Positions 28,708 through 36,406 of a stretch of 64,000 nt of DNA are shown piece after piece. Position numbers and translations under genes: made by a program. The DNA comes from Epilithonimonas arachidiradicis (GTDB taxonomy: Bacteria; Bacteroidota; Bacteroidia; Flavobacteriales; Weeksellaceae). Each line of letters opens with the position of its first letter. Within the stretch, counting starts at the first letter, position 1. Below the pieces are notes generated by a model that saw only the letters and a program-made list of their open reading frames with translations, made no database searches and was not told the origin of the DNA. The stretch lies in NCBI RefSeq assembly GCF_003610695.1, contig NZ_RAQH01000012.1, forward strand, positions 50,676 to 114,675. Direction: 5' to 3'.

Positions 28708-29633
28708 TATTTTTGATTAATTTCTTCCGCTTCTTCCATTAGCTTGAGATAAGTGGAATATCTGGTTTTTTCTATTTCGCCCGTTTCCAAGCCTTCAAGA
28801 ACAGCACATTTGGGTTCGTTGATGTGCATACAATTATGGTATTTACAATCTCTACCTTTTTGGAAAATCTCAGGAAAATAATGTTGAATTTCTTCTTTCT
28901 CTACATCTATCATCGCAAATTCCCGGACGCCTGGCGTATCGATTACTGAACCGCCGAAATCCCAAAAGTGCATTTGAGCAAATGTGGTCGTATGTTTTCC
29001 TTTGAGTACAGATTCTGAAATTTCACCTGTTTTAATGTGTAAATCTGGCTGTAAAGCATTCACCAAAGTAGATTTTCCGCAACCGGAATGTCCGAAAAAG
29101 ACCGAGGTTTTATCTTTTATTTTTTCAATCAAAAGATCAAGATTCAGTTTTGAATAGGAAGAAATTTGAAGTGTATCATAACCAATATTCTGATACATTG
29201 CTTCGATGTTTTCTACGATTTCTTTTTCATCATCGTTCAACGTATCCATTTTGTTGAATAAAATCAATGGGGAAATATTATACGCCTCGCAACAAGCCAA
29301 AAATCTATCCAGAAATCCTAAAGAAGTCTCAGGGAATTTCAATGTGTAAATAAAACAGGCCACATCAACATTAGAAGCAATGATATGTGCTTCTTTGGAA
29401 AGGTTGACCGATTTTCTGATGAGATAATTTTTCCTCTGGAAAATCTTGGTAATCCAGGCGACGTCATCTTGCTCCAAAGAAAATTCTACCTCGTCTCCTA
29501 CCGCCAATGGATTGGTAAGACGTGTTTTGATTAATTTGAATTTCCCACGGATTCTGGCTTCATAGATTTGTTTTGTTTCAGATTCTAAAACCTGATACCA
29601 GCTTCCGGTTGACTTGATGATGATTCCTTTCAA
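28707..29633 (-). CDS. rsgA: ribosome small subunit-dependent GTPase A
   Basis: Circularly permuted GTPase acting in late 30S maturation. 308 residues: N-terminal OB fold, G4 NKMD (residue ~183, LFNKMDTL), P-loop GHSGCGKST, G3 DTPGV (IDTPGVREFAM), then a zinc-binding C-terminal region with CKYHNCMHINEPKC. The start is TTG at 29633 because the conserved N-terminus MKGIIIKSTGSW requires it and the in-frame stretch upstream reaches a stop without any ATG. A promoter of exact form sits at 29656-29684. Monocistronic. Confidence 0.96.
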   Translation of the reverse strand: MKGIIIKSTGSWYQVLESETKQIYEARIRGKFKLIKTRLTNPLAVGDEVEFSLEQDDVAWITKIFQRKNYLIRKSVNLSKEAHIIASNVDVACFIYTLKFPETSLGFLDRFLACCEAYNISPLILFNKMDTLNDDEKEIVENIEAMYQNIGYDTLQISSYSKLNLDLLIEKIKDKTSVFFGHSGCGKSTLVNALQPDLHIKTGEISESVLKGKHTTTFAQMHFWDFGGSVIDTPGVREFAMIDVEKEEIQHYFPEIFQKGRDCKYHNCMHINEPKCAVLEGLETGEIEKTRYSTYLKLMEEAEEINQK

Positions 29634-29655
29634 ACAGTAGAATTTTTGTATTGGG

Positions 29656-29684
29656 CAAATTTAGAAATTTAAAGTTAGCCTCAA
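29656..29684 (-). promoter_or_regulatory. rsgA promoter
   Basis: Minus strand TTG (29682-29684), 18-base spacer, TAAATTTG (29656-29663). Start near 29652, ~19-nt leader to the TTG codon at 29633. Confidence 0.75.
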
Positions 29685-29688
29685 CCAA

Positions 29689-29716
29689 AAAAGAAGCTAA
29701 TAATTTAGCTTCTTTT
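29689..29716 (-). terminator. terminator before rsgA promoter
   Basis: 12-bp stem AAAAGAAGCTAA/TTAGCTTCTTTT (29689-29700 with 29705-29716), TAAT loop, T-run on the minus strand; ends the DAHP synthase transcript just upstream of the rsgA promoter. Confidence 0.85.
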
Positions 29717-29746
29717 GTTTCTTTTATTAAAACAGAGAATCTTATG

Positions 29747-29836
29747 CAGCCCGACTTGAACGGAGCTCATTTTTTGCAGCGGGAAAAGCCTAGGCAAAAA
29801 ATAGCGGGAGTGGAAGGCGGATTAAGCTGCCCAAAT
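29747..29836 (+). repeat. dispersed structured repeat, copy 2
   Basis: CAGCCCGACTTGAACGGAGC, a T-rich/A-rich hairpin with a GC centre, then GGGAGTGGAAGGCGGATTAA and GCTGCCCAAA. The 5' 'CAGCCC' and 3' 'GCTGCCC' frame it. It abuts the stop codon of the DAHP synthase gene (29839). Confidence 0.75.
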
Positions 29837-29838
29837 AA

Positions 29839-30921
29839 TTATTTTCTGTCGATCATAATATTGTTCTGCACCTCGATACTTTCCTCGTGGATGGCTTTAA
29901 ACACTTTTTCTATGAATTCCTGAGACATTCCTGTTTCAAATGCTTTCTGAGTCGCGTATTCCGTAATGACTTTCCAACGTTCCGGCTGGAAAATAGCAAT
30001 ATTATTTTCCTTTTTCAACACCCCAATTTTTTCTGAAATCTTCATTCGTTGGGATAGCAATTCTATTAGTTGAAAATCCAAGTCACTGATGAGCGTTCTG
30101 TGTTTTCCCATATCATCCTCGTAGCCGGAAATATCGGAGTTACGAATCTGAAGATTATGTATCATTTCTGCCAAAACTTCCGGCGTAATTTGCTGTGCTG
30201 CATCGCTCCACGCATTATCCGGGTCACAATGGCTTTCGATAATCGCACCCTGGTAACCCACGTTGAAAGCTTCCTGCGCAACGCCTGCTAAACCAGTTCT
30301 GTTACCACAAATATGTGAAGGATCTATGAACAAAGGAATATTAGGGAATTGATTTTTAAAATCTAAAGCAATCTGCCAGTTCGGGATGTTTCTGTATTTG
30401 GTTTTTTGGTAAGTTGAGAAACCTCTGTGGATGGCGCCGATATTTTCTACACCTTGACCCAAAAGTCTTTCCAAAGCACCAATCCAAAGCGCCAAATCTG
30501 GATTAACCGGATTTTTTACCAAAACTGGTTTGTTGGTTCCTCTCAACGCTTGAGCAATTTCCTGAACCGTGAATGGGTTAACCGTAGAACGCGCGCCAAT
30601 CCAAAGAATGTCTACATCTGCTTCCAATGCTGCAAAAACGTGGTGTGCATTCGCAACTTCTGTTGCCGTTTTGAAACCGAATTCTTCTTTTACTTTTTTT
30701 AGCCAGTTAAGACCGATTACCCCTACTCCTTCGAAACCGTTTGGTTTGGTTCTTGGCTTCCAAATCCCTGCACGGAAAGCTGAGATTTCTGCACCACTTT
30801 CTTTCAGTCTTTTAGCTGTTTCTAGCATTTGAGATTCGCTTTCTGCACTACAAGGACCTGCAATAATCATTGGGTTTGCGAAGTCTTGTATCCAATCGTT
30901 CTTTAAATCGTTTAAGTTCAT
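29839..30921 (-). CDS. bifunctional DAHP synthase / chorismate mutase (type II)
   Basis: First step of the shikimate pathway fused to the first step of Phe/Tyr synthesis. 360 residues. Residues ~1-260 form the KDO8P synthase-like DAHP synthase: PMIIAGPCSAESESQM, KPRTKPNGFEGVG, FIDPSHICGNRTG and CDPDNAWSDA. Residues ~275-355 form the AroQ chorismate mutase (LISDLDFQLIELLSQRMKISE...EVFKAIHEES). The fusion allows feedback control through the mutase domain. A long 5' region carries an aromatic-rich leader ORF (31072-31200), so transcription attenuation is also likely. Confidence 0.95.
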   Translation of the reverse strand: MNLNDLKNDWIQDFANPMIIAGPCSAESESQMLETAKRLKESGAEISAFRAGIWKPRTKPNGFEGVGVIGLNWLKKVKEEFGFKTATEVANAHHVFAALEADVDILWIGARSTVNPFTVQEIAQALRGTNKPVLVKNPVNPDLALWIGALERLLGQGVENIGAIHRGFSTYQKTKYRNIPNWQIALDFKNQFPNIPLFIDPSHICGNRTGLAGVAQEAFNVGYQGAIIESHCDPDNAWSDAAQQITPEVLAEMIHNLQIRNSDISGYEDDMGKHRTLISDLDFQLIELLSQRMKISEKIGVLKKENNIAIFQPERWKVITEYATQKAFETGMSQEFIEKVFKAIHEESIEVQNNIMIDRK

Positions 30922-31071
30922 ATTTTTAATTTTATATAATTTTAAATTAATGCAATAGTGTATCTGTTATAAATCTTGATTTATAATTCCTTTTCAAAAA
31001 GTACCGTTAAAAAAATTTTAAATGCGTTACGGATTTGAAATTGTCCGCCTTTTTTTGAGAAAGAAATTCAG

Positions 31072-31200
31072 TTAGCTAAACCAATAAAATCGGTAATAGG
31101 TTCTGAAATTTCCGTAATAAAATCCAAAAAAGCTAAATAATCTGTCAAAAGAAATGACAGATTCGGAAGTTGTAAAATATGGAAATTGGTTTGATTCCAT
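31072..31200 (-). CDS. aromatic-rich leader peptide (candidate attenuator)
   Basis: ATG at 31200, stop TAA at 31072-31074, 42 residues. It begins MESNQFPYFTTSE and ends in TYYRFYWFS; 17 of 42 residues are Phe, Tyr or Trp, with the densest part in the last third (FFGFYYGNFRTYYRFYWF). No domain. Codons 13-21 lie in a 9-bp hairpin (31139-31147 with 31155-31163). Its 3' half contains the segment (31106-31117) that pairs with a downstream segment at 31027-31036. Ribosome stalling at scarce charged tRNA-Phe/Tyr/Trp would decide between RNA folds. The stop is 150 nt before the DAHP synthase start. Too short for routine gene calling. Confidence 0.7.
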   Translation of the reverse strand: MESNQFPYFTTSESVISFDRLFSFFGFYYGNFRTYYRFYWFS

Positions 31201-31276
31201 TTTATAAATCCTTTATTAGAAGACTTTTAGCTTGTTTTGATTAATATTTTTCTTCGTACGTTGAAGAATTCTTGAA

Positions 31277-31284
31277 CAAATATA
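31277..31284 (-). promoter_or_regulatory. -7 box TATATTTG for the attenuator transcript
   Basis: Exact TAnnTTTG on the minus strand, ~77 bp before the leader ATG. No good -33 TTG at 17-20 bp, so only moderate support. Confidence 0.45.
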
Positions 31285-31325
31285 TAAATTAATATCAAAC
31301 TGAGCTTAATTCTAAGACAAAAATA

Positions 31326-31347
31326 AAAGCAGACTTTAATCTGCTTT
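31326..31347 (-). terminator. terminator of the secreted 241-residue protein gene
   Basis: AAAGCAGA (31326-31333) pairs with TCTGCTTT (31340-31347); on the minus strand it is followed by TATTTTTG, a T-rich tail. Confidence 0.7.
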
Positions 31348-31397
31348 ACTAAATTTTAATTCAACATTTGATTTTTACATAGAATCTGCTTTAACAA

Positions 31398-32123
31398 TTA
31401 CTGCGTTTGATTTGAAACTTTATGAATATTTATGTTGACTTTCCCATTAGTCAAAACACCTAGATTAATCGGTAGAACTCCAGAGGTATTAACTGCAAAA
31501 GTTAATGTATCTCCACTATTGAGATGTACCAATGAAGTTAGTGTTGTAGAAGTTACAGGAACAGAAGCAATTGTAATAATACCTACAATATTAAGCCTGA
31601 TACCATCAAAGACTTTTTCATCCCACACTGTAGATCCGTTTTTTAAGATCCCTAACCTTTTTCCTCCCAAAAGATCAAGATCAACACCGGCAGTAAGCTG
31701 GAACTCATAAGTGACAGCATAGACACCAGATTGTTGAGCTGTGAAAACTCCAGTGTTGAAAAGCAAAGGATTTCCCAACTTTGTATCGTTGGCACCTGTA
31801 AGATTGACTTTGTACCAAGAATTACCTAATCCCAAATCCAATAGAGACCAAGAGCCTGTTTTCGAAGCATAGTAAGCCTGATTATTAAATAATATGTCTG
31901 CGCTAATCTGCCTAACCTCGAAATCCCCGGTAGTCGCATTTTTATCCAAAATTAAAATCACCTGATCACTCGTAGGATAAGTTGAAACAACTGGCAAAGT
32001 TCTTATTTTAAGATTTCCGTTGATATCAAGAGTTGATTTTGGGGTCGATGTATTGATCCCGACTTGTGCGTATGCAATATTCGTTAATACAAAAACAACG
32101 AACAATAAGAAGTGTTTTTTCAT
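31398..32123 (-). CDS. secreted hypothetical protein with C1q-like/trimeric beta region
   Basis: 241 residues, signal peptide ending NIAYAQ, then the Flavobacteriia motif VGINTSTPKSTLDINGNLKI found at the mature N-terminus of many surface proteins of this group. The C-terminal ~140 residues are beta-rich with a pattern (GVYAVTYEFQL, SLVHLNSGDTLTFAV) that recalls C1q/TNF-like jelly rolls. No catalytic motif. Likely a surface-exposed structural protein; function unknown. Own terminator at 31326-31347. Confidence 0.75.
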   Translation of the reverse strand: MKKHFLLFVVFVLTNIAYAQVGINTSTPKSTLDINGNLKIRTLPVVSTYPTSDQVILILDKNATTGDFEVRQISADILFNNQAYYASKTGSWSLLDLGLGNSWYKVNLTGANDTKLGNPLLFNTGVFTAQQSGVYAVTYEFQLTAGVDLDLLGGKRLGILKNGSTVWDEKVFDGIRLNIVGIITIASVPVTSTTLTSLVHLNSGDTLTFAVNTSGVLPINLGVLTNGKVNINIHKVSNQTQ

Positions 32124-32285
32124 GAATTTCGTATTAAATATTATTATTAAAAGTTATAAATGCCAACCATCTAATACTTTCTACTAATTCCTATTTGGAA
32201 TGTTTTCCGTTCCAAGACTCTCTCTTCTTTATCCTATTTAAGTTCTCAAATAATTATATAGTTTTCAAGGTTATTAGTTTTTTTT

Positions 32286-32324
32286 AATTGTTGGTTTTTT
32301 GGACTGACCATAAAACCAACAATT
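32286..32324. other. 13-bp perfect hairpin downstream of small lipoprotein gene
   Basis: AATTGTTGGTTTT (32286-32298) pairs with AAAACCAACAATT (32312-32324), 13-base loop. It sits 7 bp after the minus-strand gene's stop but has an A-run rather than a T-run on that strand. Probably an RNA-stabilising or weak terminator element. Confidence 0.5.
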
Positions 32325-32330
32325 ATTGCA

Positions 32331-32549
32331 CTACCATTGGTGTCCGTTCCTTGGAGGTGGATCACTTAAGGTTGGTTTACTGGCTGCATTTGTACTATCC
32401 ACTTGTGTACTATCGCTGCCTCTTTTATAAATTAAATTGGGTTCATTGTCAGGATTAATATTTGATGCTAGATCTTCTTCCTGCGCTCTGCAAGAATTTG
32501 CAATTATTAAAATTGTTGCTGTTAAAATAGTTGAGATAAACTTTTTCAT
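32331..32549 (-). CDS. small lipoprotein/secreted peptide
   Basis: 72 residues with a signal peptide MKKFISTILTATILIIANSC; the Cys at residue 20 suggests lipidation (ANSC is a weak lipobox). The mature part is short, polar and Asp/Ser/Pro-rich, ending PPPRNGHQW. It is divergent from the TPR-AraC regulator gene at 32825, so the regulator may control it; this is inference from position only. Function unknown. Confidence 0.6.
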   Translation of the reverse strand: MKKFISTILTATILIIANSCRAQEEDLASNINPDNEPNLIYKRGSDSTQVDSTNAASKPTLSDPPPRNGHQW

Positions 32550-32599
32550 TATTAAAATTTTTGAAGGTTATCCCGGCCGGTTATTTAGAATTCTGTTAT

Positions 32600-32607
32600 C
32601 AAATCTA
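32600..32607 (-). promoter_or_regulatory. -7 box TAGATTTG for small lipoprotein gene
   Basis: Minus-strand TAnnTTTG match ~50 bp before the ATG at 32549; no clear -33 partner. Confidence 0.35.
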
Positions 32608-32639
32608 TTGACAATCTATTGCTTTAAGAAAGAGTAATG

Positions 32640-32661
32640 GTGCTTATTTAGAAATAAGCAC
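32640..32661. promoter_or_regulatory. 22-bp perfect palindrome between divergent genes
   Basis: GTGCTTATTTAGAAATAAGCAC reads as a perfect inverted repeat (10-bp arms, 2-base centre). It lies in the 275-bp gap between the small lipoprotein gene and the TPR-AraC regulator, so an operator is possible; an RNA hairpin is the alternative. Confidence 0.4.
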
Positions 32662-32824
32662 GTGACACAATATATGATTAACAATATTTAAACGATTGAT
32701 TTTTATCACAATAAAATTCTCAATCATAATATTAAATTTTAAATATTTTCAAATAGAATATATTTTAGAACAATTTTTGGTTTAAATTAGATTCATAAAA
32801 CTTAACCATTAATTTTGAAGAGAT

Positions 32825-34606
32825 ATGAAAAAAATCTATTTCATAATTGCAATACTAACATTTGCACTCTTCTTTTCCCAGAAACAGAAGCTTAGTGATT
32901 ACTATAAGTTCAAGAAAAATTATGAAAACTATCCTGAAAATGATGTTAGGGCTTTTGATTATCTTAACAGATATATAAAACTGGCAAAAGAAAACCAAGA
33001 TTACGTAACGCTTATCCAAGGCTATAAGGATGCAGTCTTTTATTCTCCTTCACCCAAAGACAAACTGAAATATGCTGACAGCACAATAATAGCTGCAAAC
33101 CAAACCCAAAATGCTGAGATAATCAGTGATGCTTATTTGGGTAAAGGCATCATTTATTATTTCAACTATAAAAAATTTAAGCCTGCTTTAGATGAATATA
33201 TAAAAGCTTATGAATACTCCGAAAATACCCAAAATGATTATCTGAAAAATGAAATCCTATATCATCTTGGCACAGTTAAAAGTTATTTGGGCTATTATGA
33301 TTCTGCTTTGGTACACTTCAACCAGGCTAATCAATATTTCCAACAAAATCTGTTGGTATCCGCTCATCCTAATGTTATATTCAACAATAAAAAAGGCTAT
33401 TATAACAGTTTACACAGGATTATCGTCTGTCAGAGGCATTTGAAACATTATAAAGTTCTCGATTCCTTGATTAATATAGGGTTGTTCCAGACACAAAATA
33501 ATCCTGACTATCAACAGGAATATGGTTATTTTCTAAAGGAAAAAGGTATCGAAGCGTTCCGAAAAAAGCAATATCATAACTCTATTCATCTTTTGCGAAA
33601 ATCAATCAAACCGATTATTCATATTAATGATTTTGCATGGGCAACGGTGGATTATTTCTATACAGGAAAGTCTTATCAGGCATTGAATAATTCTCCAAAA
33701 GCGATTATCTATTTCCAAAAAGTAGATTCGGTTTTTCAAAAACATAATTTCATCCTTCCAGAACTCCGAGACAGTTATGAAACGCTCATTGATTATTATA
33801 AGGATAAAAATGATAGCGAGAAAGAACTCTATTATACCAAACAGCTCCTAAAAGCGGACAGGATTATTACTAAAGATTTCGCTTATCTGTCGTCAAAAAT
33901 CCATAAAGAATATGATACAAAAATCCTGCAGGAAAAACTTAAGGAAACGACTTCCTGGGGCGTTTGGATTGTTGTAAGCTTAGCTTGTATTGCAGCAATG
34001 TTGATGTTGCTTCTTATTATGAAAGAGCATAATGAGAAAAAAGCAAAAATAAACTACAAGATCCTGGAAGAAAAATTATTGACCAGCATCTACACAGCCG
34101 CAGAAAAAAAGAATATACAGATTATCGATGAGAAATTAGAGACCGAAAAATGTCCACTAAATGAAAATCTGATCGAAAATATCCTGGCAAAATTAAAATG
34201 TTTCGAAGAGAAAAACGGATTTATAGAAAGTGGTTTAACCATCAACAAATTAGCCCATAAGTTGCGGACCAACTCCACTTATCTGTCTCAGATTATTAAT
34301 GATCACAAAGGAATGAATTTCAACAGGTATCTGGGAGAACTTAGAATTAATTATATCACAAACAAATTATACACGGACAAGATATTCCTGAGCTATAAGA
34401 TAGAAACTTTGGCAGAAAAATGCGGCATTGCTTCCAGAACCAATTTTTCAAATCTTTTCACAGAAATCAATGGGATGCGCCCAACTGAATTTATCAAGAA
34501 AAGACAAAATGATGTTCAACAGAATGAGAAATCCAATATTATTAATATCCAATTTAAGTCAGATCAAACTTCATCAGGTCGTCTAAATCTCTCAAAAGAG
34601 GATTAA
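32825..34606 (+). CDS. TPR-membrane-AraC family regulator
   Basis: 593 residues. A signal peptide (IIAILTFALFF) leads into a periplasmic TPR-like region (~30-365; ALVHFNQANQYFQQN, AIIYFQKVDSVFQ), then a membrane segment at ~380-400 (WGVWIVVSLACIAAMLML), a coiled-coil linker and a C-terminal AraC-type double HTH (~470-560; NKLAHKLRTNSTYLSQII, LAEKCGIASRTNFSNLF). It therefore senses in the periplasm and binds DNA in the cytoplasm. Targets unknown; the divergent small lipoprotein is a candidate. Its last 53 bases overlap the end of dnaX tau on the opposite strand. Confidence 0.85.
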   Translation: MKKIYFIIAILTFALFFSQKQKLSDYYKFKKNYENYPENDVRAFDYLNRYIKLAKENQDYVTLIQGYKDAVFYSPSPKDKLKYADSTIIAANQTQNAEIISDAYLGKGIIYYFNYKKFKPALDEYIKAYEYSENTQNDYLKNEILYHLGTVKSYLGYYDSALVHFNQANQYFQQNLLVSAHPNVIFNNKKGYYNSLHRIIVCQRHLKHYKVLDSLINIGLFQTQNNPDYQQEYGYFLKEKGIEAFRKKQYHNSIHLLRKSIKPIIHINDFAWATVDYFYTGKSYQALNNSPKAIIYFQKVDSVFQKHNFILPELRDSYETLIDYYKDKNDSEKELYYTKQLLKADRIITKDFAYLSSKIHKEYDTKILQEKLKETTSWGVWIVVSLACIAAMLMLLLIMKEHNEKKAKINYKILEEKLLTSIYTAAEKKNIQIIDEKLETEKCPLNENLIENILAKLKCFEEKNGFIESGLTINKLAHKLRTNSTYLSQIINDHKGMNFNRYLGELRINYITNKLYTDKIFLSYKIETLAEKCGIASRTNFSNLFTEINGMRPTEFIKKRQNDVQQNEKSNIINIQFKSDQTSSGRLNLSKED

Positions 34607-36256
34607 TCTCAGCAAATTTTTCAAAAATTTTGCGCTTTGTCATTACCTCCTTTTTAATCGATAAATCTGTTTTATAATCGATTTCAAATTTAAAATTATT
34701 GACCTTGTGCCTAAAATGGTTAAAAAACTCTGGACTGACTCTATCAAATTCTGATTTAGCAAATTCTGATGAGTATTTAACCGTTACCTGGTTCTCATCT
34801 GATTTTTCCATCCTAAAGCTGCTGATGGCATTGTAAAGAAAGGTATTGGTTTTCGCTGTATTTTTTAGAAAAATATCCCATTCCCTATCAAGATCAGTTT
34901 GAGAAAAATGATTCGATGGAAGGTTTTCATCTTTGATTTCTGCGAAATCATCTTTCTTGATTTCCTCTTTTTTCTCTAAAGCAGCTTTGATGCTGAACTG
35001 CGAATTGGAAGAGCTTTTGGCAATCGGTTCAGAAGCTTTCTGAATCACTTTTTTGGGTTCTTCAAAAACGGATTTTACCGGTTCAGGCTTGGATTCAGCT
35101 TGAACTTTTGGTTCTGTAGAAACAGGTGGTTTATTATCGGAAATTAAATTAGCCTCAAGAAGTGGCGCTAATATCAGGAACTTTTTTTTTTAGCTTCCAA
35201 ACCTGCAGTCAGACTTGACAATTGCATCAGCGCAATCTCCACAGTCAATCTTGGATTTTTGGAATTTTTATAATTGATATCAGCGAAATTACAAATTTCA
35301 ATCCCATCAATTAATTGTTGAGCCGACCATTTCTGAGATTGTTCAGCGAATTTGGATTTCGTTTTTTCTCCAACTTCGATAAGATTCAAAGTTTTAGGAT
35401 TTTGAGCCATCATCAGATCTCGGAAATGATTCCCCAATCCGGCAATGAAAATATGCGGGTCGAAACCTTTCTTAACAATCTCATCAAAAGCGGTCAAAAC
35501 ACTTGGAATATCATTTTCTTTAGCTAAGTCAACAATCTTCAGATATTGGTCATAATCCAGAATATTAAGAACTTCAGCTGCTTTCTCAAGTGTAATATTT
35601 TTTTGAGAAAATGTACTTAGTCTGTCAAAAATAGACAAAGCATCTCTCAAAGCACCATCTGCTTTCTGAGCAATCAGATAAAGTGCATCATCTTCGTAAG
35701 TGATGTTTTCCTTCTCCGCAATTTTTCTCAGATGTTCCTGAATATCTTCAATCGTGATTCTCTTGAAATCATAGATCTGACATCTGGAAAGAATCGTAGG
35801 AATAATTTTATGCTTCTCAGTAGTCGCCAAAATAAAAATAGCGTGGGCAGGCGGTTCTTCCAGAGTTTTCAAAAACGCATTGAAGGCAGCCTGAGACAAC
35901 ATATGAACCTCGTCGATAATATACACTTTGTATTTACCAACCTGAGGTGCAAATCTCACTTGATCAATCAGTTCACGAATATCGTCAACAGAGTTATTGG
36001 AAGCCGCATCTAATTCATAAATATTAAATGCAAATCCGTCATCATCCGCAGCGCCAGATTTTTCATTGATTTTTCTGGCAAGGATTCTGGCGCAAGTTGT
36101 TTTACCAACACCTCTTGGCCCGCAGAAAAGCAATGCCTGAGCAAGTTGACTTTCATCAATTGCGTGCTCCAAAGTATCTGTAACGTGAGATTGTCCAACA
36201 ACAGTGTCAAACTCTTGCGGACGGTACTTGCGTGCGGATACGATGAAATTTTCCAT
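34554..36256 (-). CDS. dnaX: DNA polymerase III subunit tau (dnaX, needs -1 frameshift)
   Basis: Clamp-loader ATPase. Frame 1 from 36256 gives 360 residues ending KKKSS at the stop 35174. A -1 shift on the ten A residues (35182-35191, minus strand) continues in an open frame with the sequence KFLILAPLLEANLIS and then ~200 more residues to the stop at 34554; 567 residues in all. Walker A is GPRGVGKT (46-53), DExx is D115-EVH and the SRC motif is 157-159. There are no zinc-binding Cys residues in the usual finger region (~60-85). The downstream block (from 35048) is rich in charged residues, like tau's partner-binding domains. Confidence 0.8.
35174..36256 (-). CDS. dnaX: DNA polymerase III subunit gamma (short dnaX product)
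   Basis: The product if no shift occurs: the ATPase, lid and collar domains (360 residues), ending two residues after the A-run. Gamma can load the clamp but lacks the DnaB- and alpha-binding parts. A -7 box TACTTTTG at 36261-36268 is four bases before the ATG, which predicts a leaderless mRNA. Same start as tau. Confidence 0.7.
   Translation of the reverse strand: MENFIVSARKYRPQEFDTVVGQSHVTDTLEHAIDESQLAQALLFCGPRGVGKTTCARILARKINEKSGAADDDGFAFNIYELDAASNNSVDDIRELIDQVRFAPQVGKYKVYIIDEVHMLSQAAFNAFLKTLEEPPAHAIFILATTEKHKIIPTILSRCQIYDFKRITIEDIQEHLRKIAEKENITYEDDALYLIAQKADGALRDALSIFDRLSTFSQKNITLEKAAEVLNILDYDQYLKIVDLAKENDIPSVLTAFDEIVKKGFDPHIFIAGLGNHFRDLMMAQNPKTLNLIEVGEKTKSKFAEQSQKWSAQQLIDGIEICNFADINYKNSKNPRLTVEIALMQLSSLTAGLEAKKKSS
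35182..35191 (-). other. A10 slippery run in dnaX
   Basis: Ten A on the minus strand, read GCT AAA AAA AAA AGT in the gamma frame. This resembles the Thermus thermophilus dnaX A9 run (transcriptional slippage) and the E. coli A-AAA-AAG site (-1 ribosomal shift). A weak 5-bp stem (TTAGC with GCTAA) follows. A sequencing or assembly error in the homopolymer is the alternative explanation. Confidence 0.7.
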
Positions 36257-36260
36257 TGCT

Positions 36261-36268
36261 CAAAAGTA
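36261..36268 (-). promoter_or_regulatory. -7 box TACTTTTG, four bases before dnaX ATG
   Basis: TAnnTTTG on the minus strand; gap to the ATG is exactly 4 nt, so the transcript should start at or within the start codon. Confidence 0.5.
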
Positions 36269-36317
36269 AGGATTAATTGTGAATTTTGGAAATGGTTTTT
36301 ATTTTTGTGAGAATATT

Positions 36318-36406
36318 TTTTGAACACAAAGTCCGCAAAGATTTTATTAATTATTGAAATATTTTAAAGTTCGCAAGGCGCAAAAACTTAGCAAAGAATA
36401 TAAGGA
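36318..36406. repeat. intergenic 'cacaaag' element, second copy
   Basis: AACACAAAGTCCGCAAAG at ~36318 and TTCGCAAGGCGCAAAAAC at ~36370 resemble the element at 14270-14407. AT-rich, upstream of dnaX. Confidence 0.35.

Larger units (their letters stand above)
30922..31397 (-). promoter_or_regulatory. long 5' leader / candidate attenuator of the DAHP synthase gene
   Basis: 476 bp without an annotated gene. On the minus strand it holds a -7 box (31277-31284), the leader ORF (31072-31200), an early hairpin inside that ORF (31139-31163), two mutually exclusive pairings of segment 31027-31036 (with 31106-31117, 10 bp with a 2-base bulge, or with 31044-31047), T-runs near 31009-31015, and a hairpin at 30967-30986 just before the structural gene. 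The first ~70 bases of the interval are the 3' region of the neighbouring gene. Confidence 0.65.

Noticed and set aside
29651..29923. 90-residue plus-strand ORF
   Set aside because: Runs across the structured repeat and the 3' end of the DAHP synthase gene, and overlaps the rsgA promoter; no coding character.
34554..35048. An apparent separate gene of 164 residues downstream of dnaX
   Set aside because: It is the frame that follows dnaX after a -1 shift and has no start of its own upstream of 35048 in a conserved position; treated as the tau C-terminal part.
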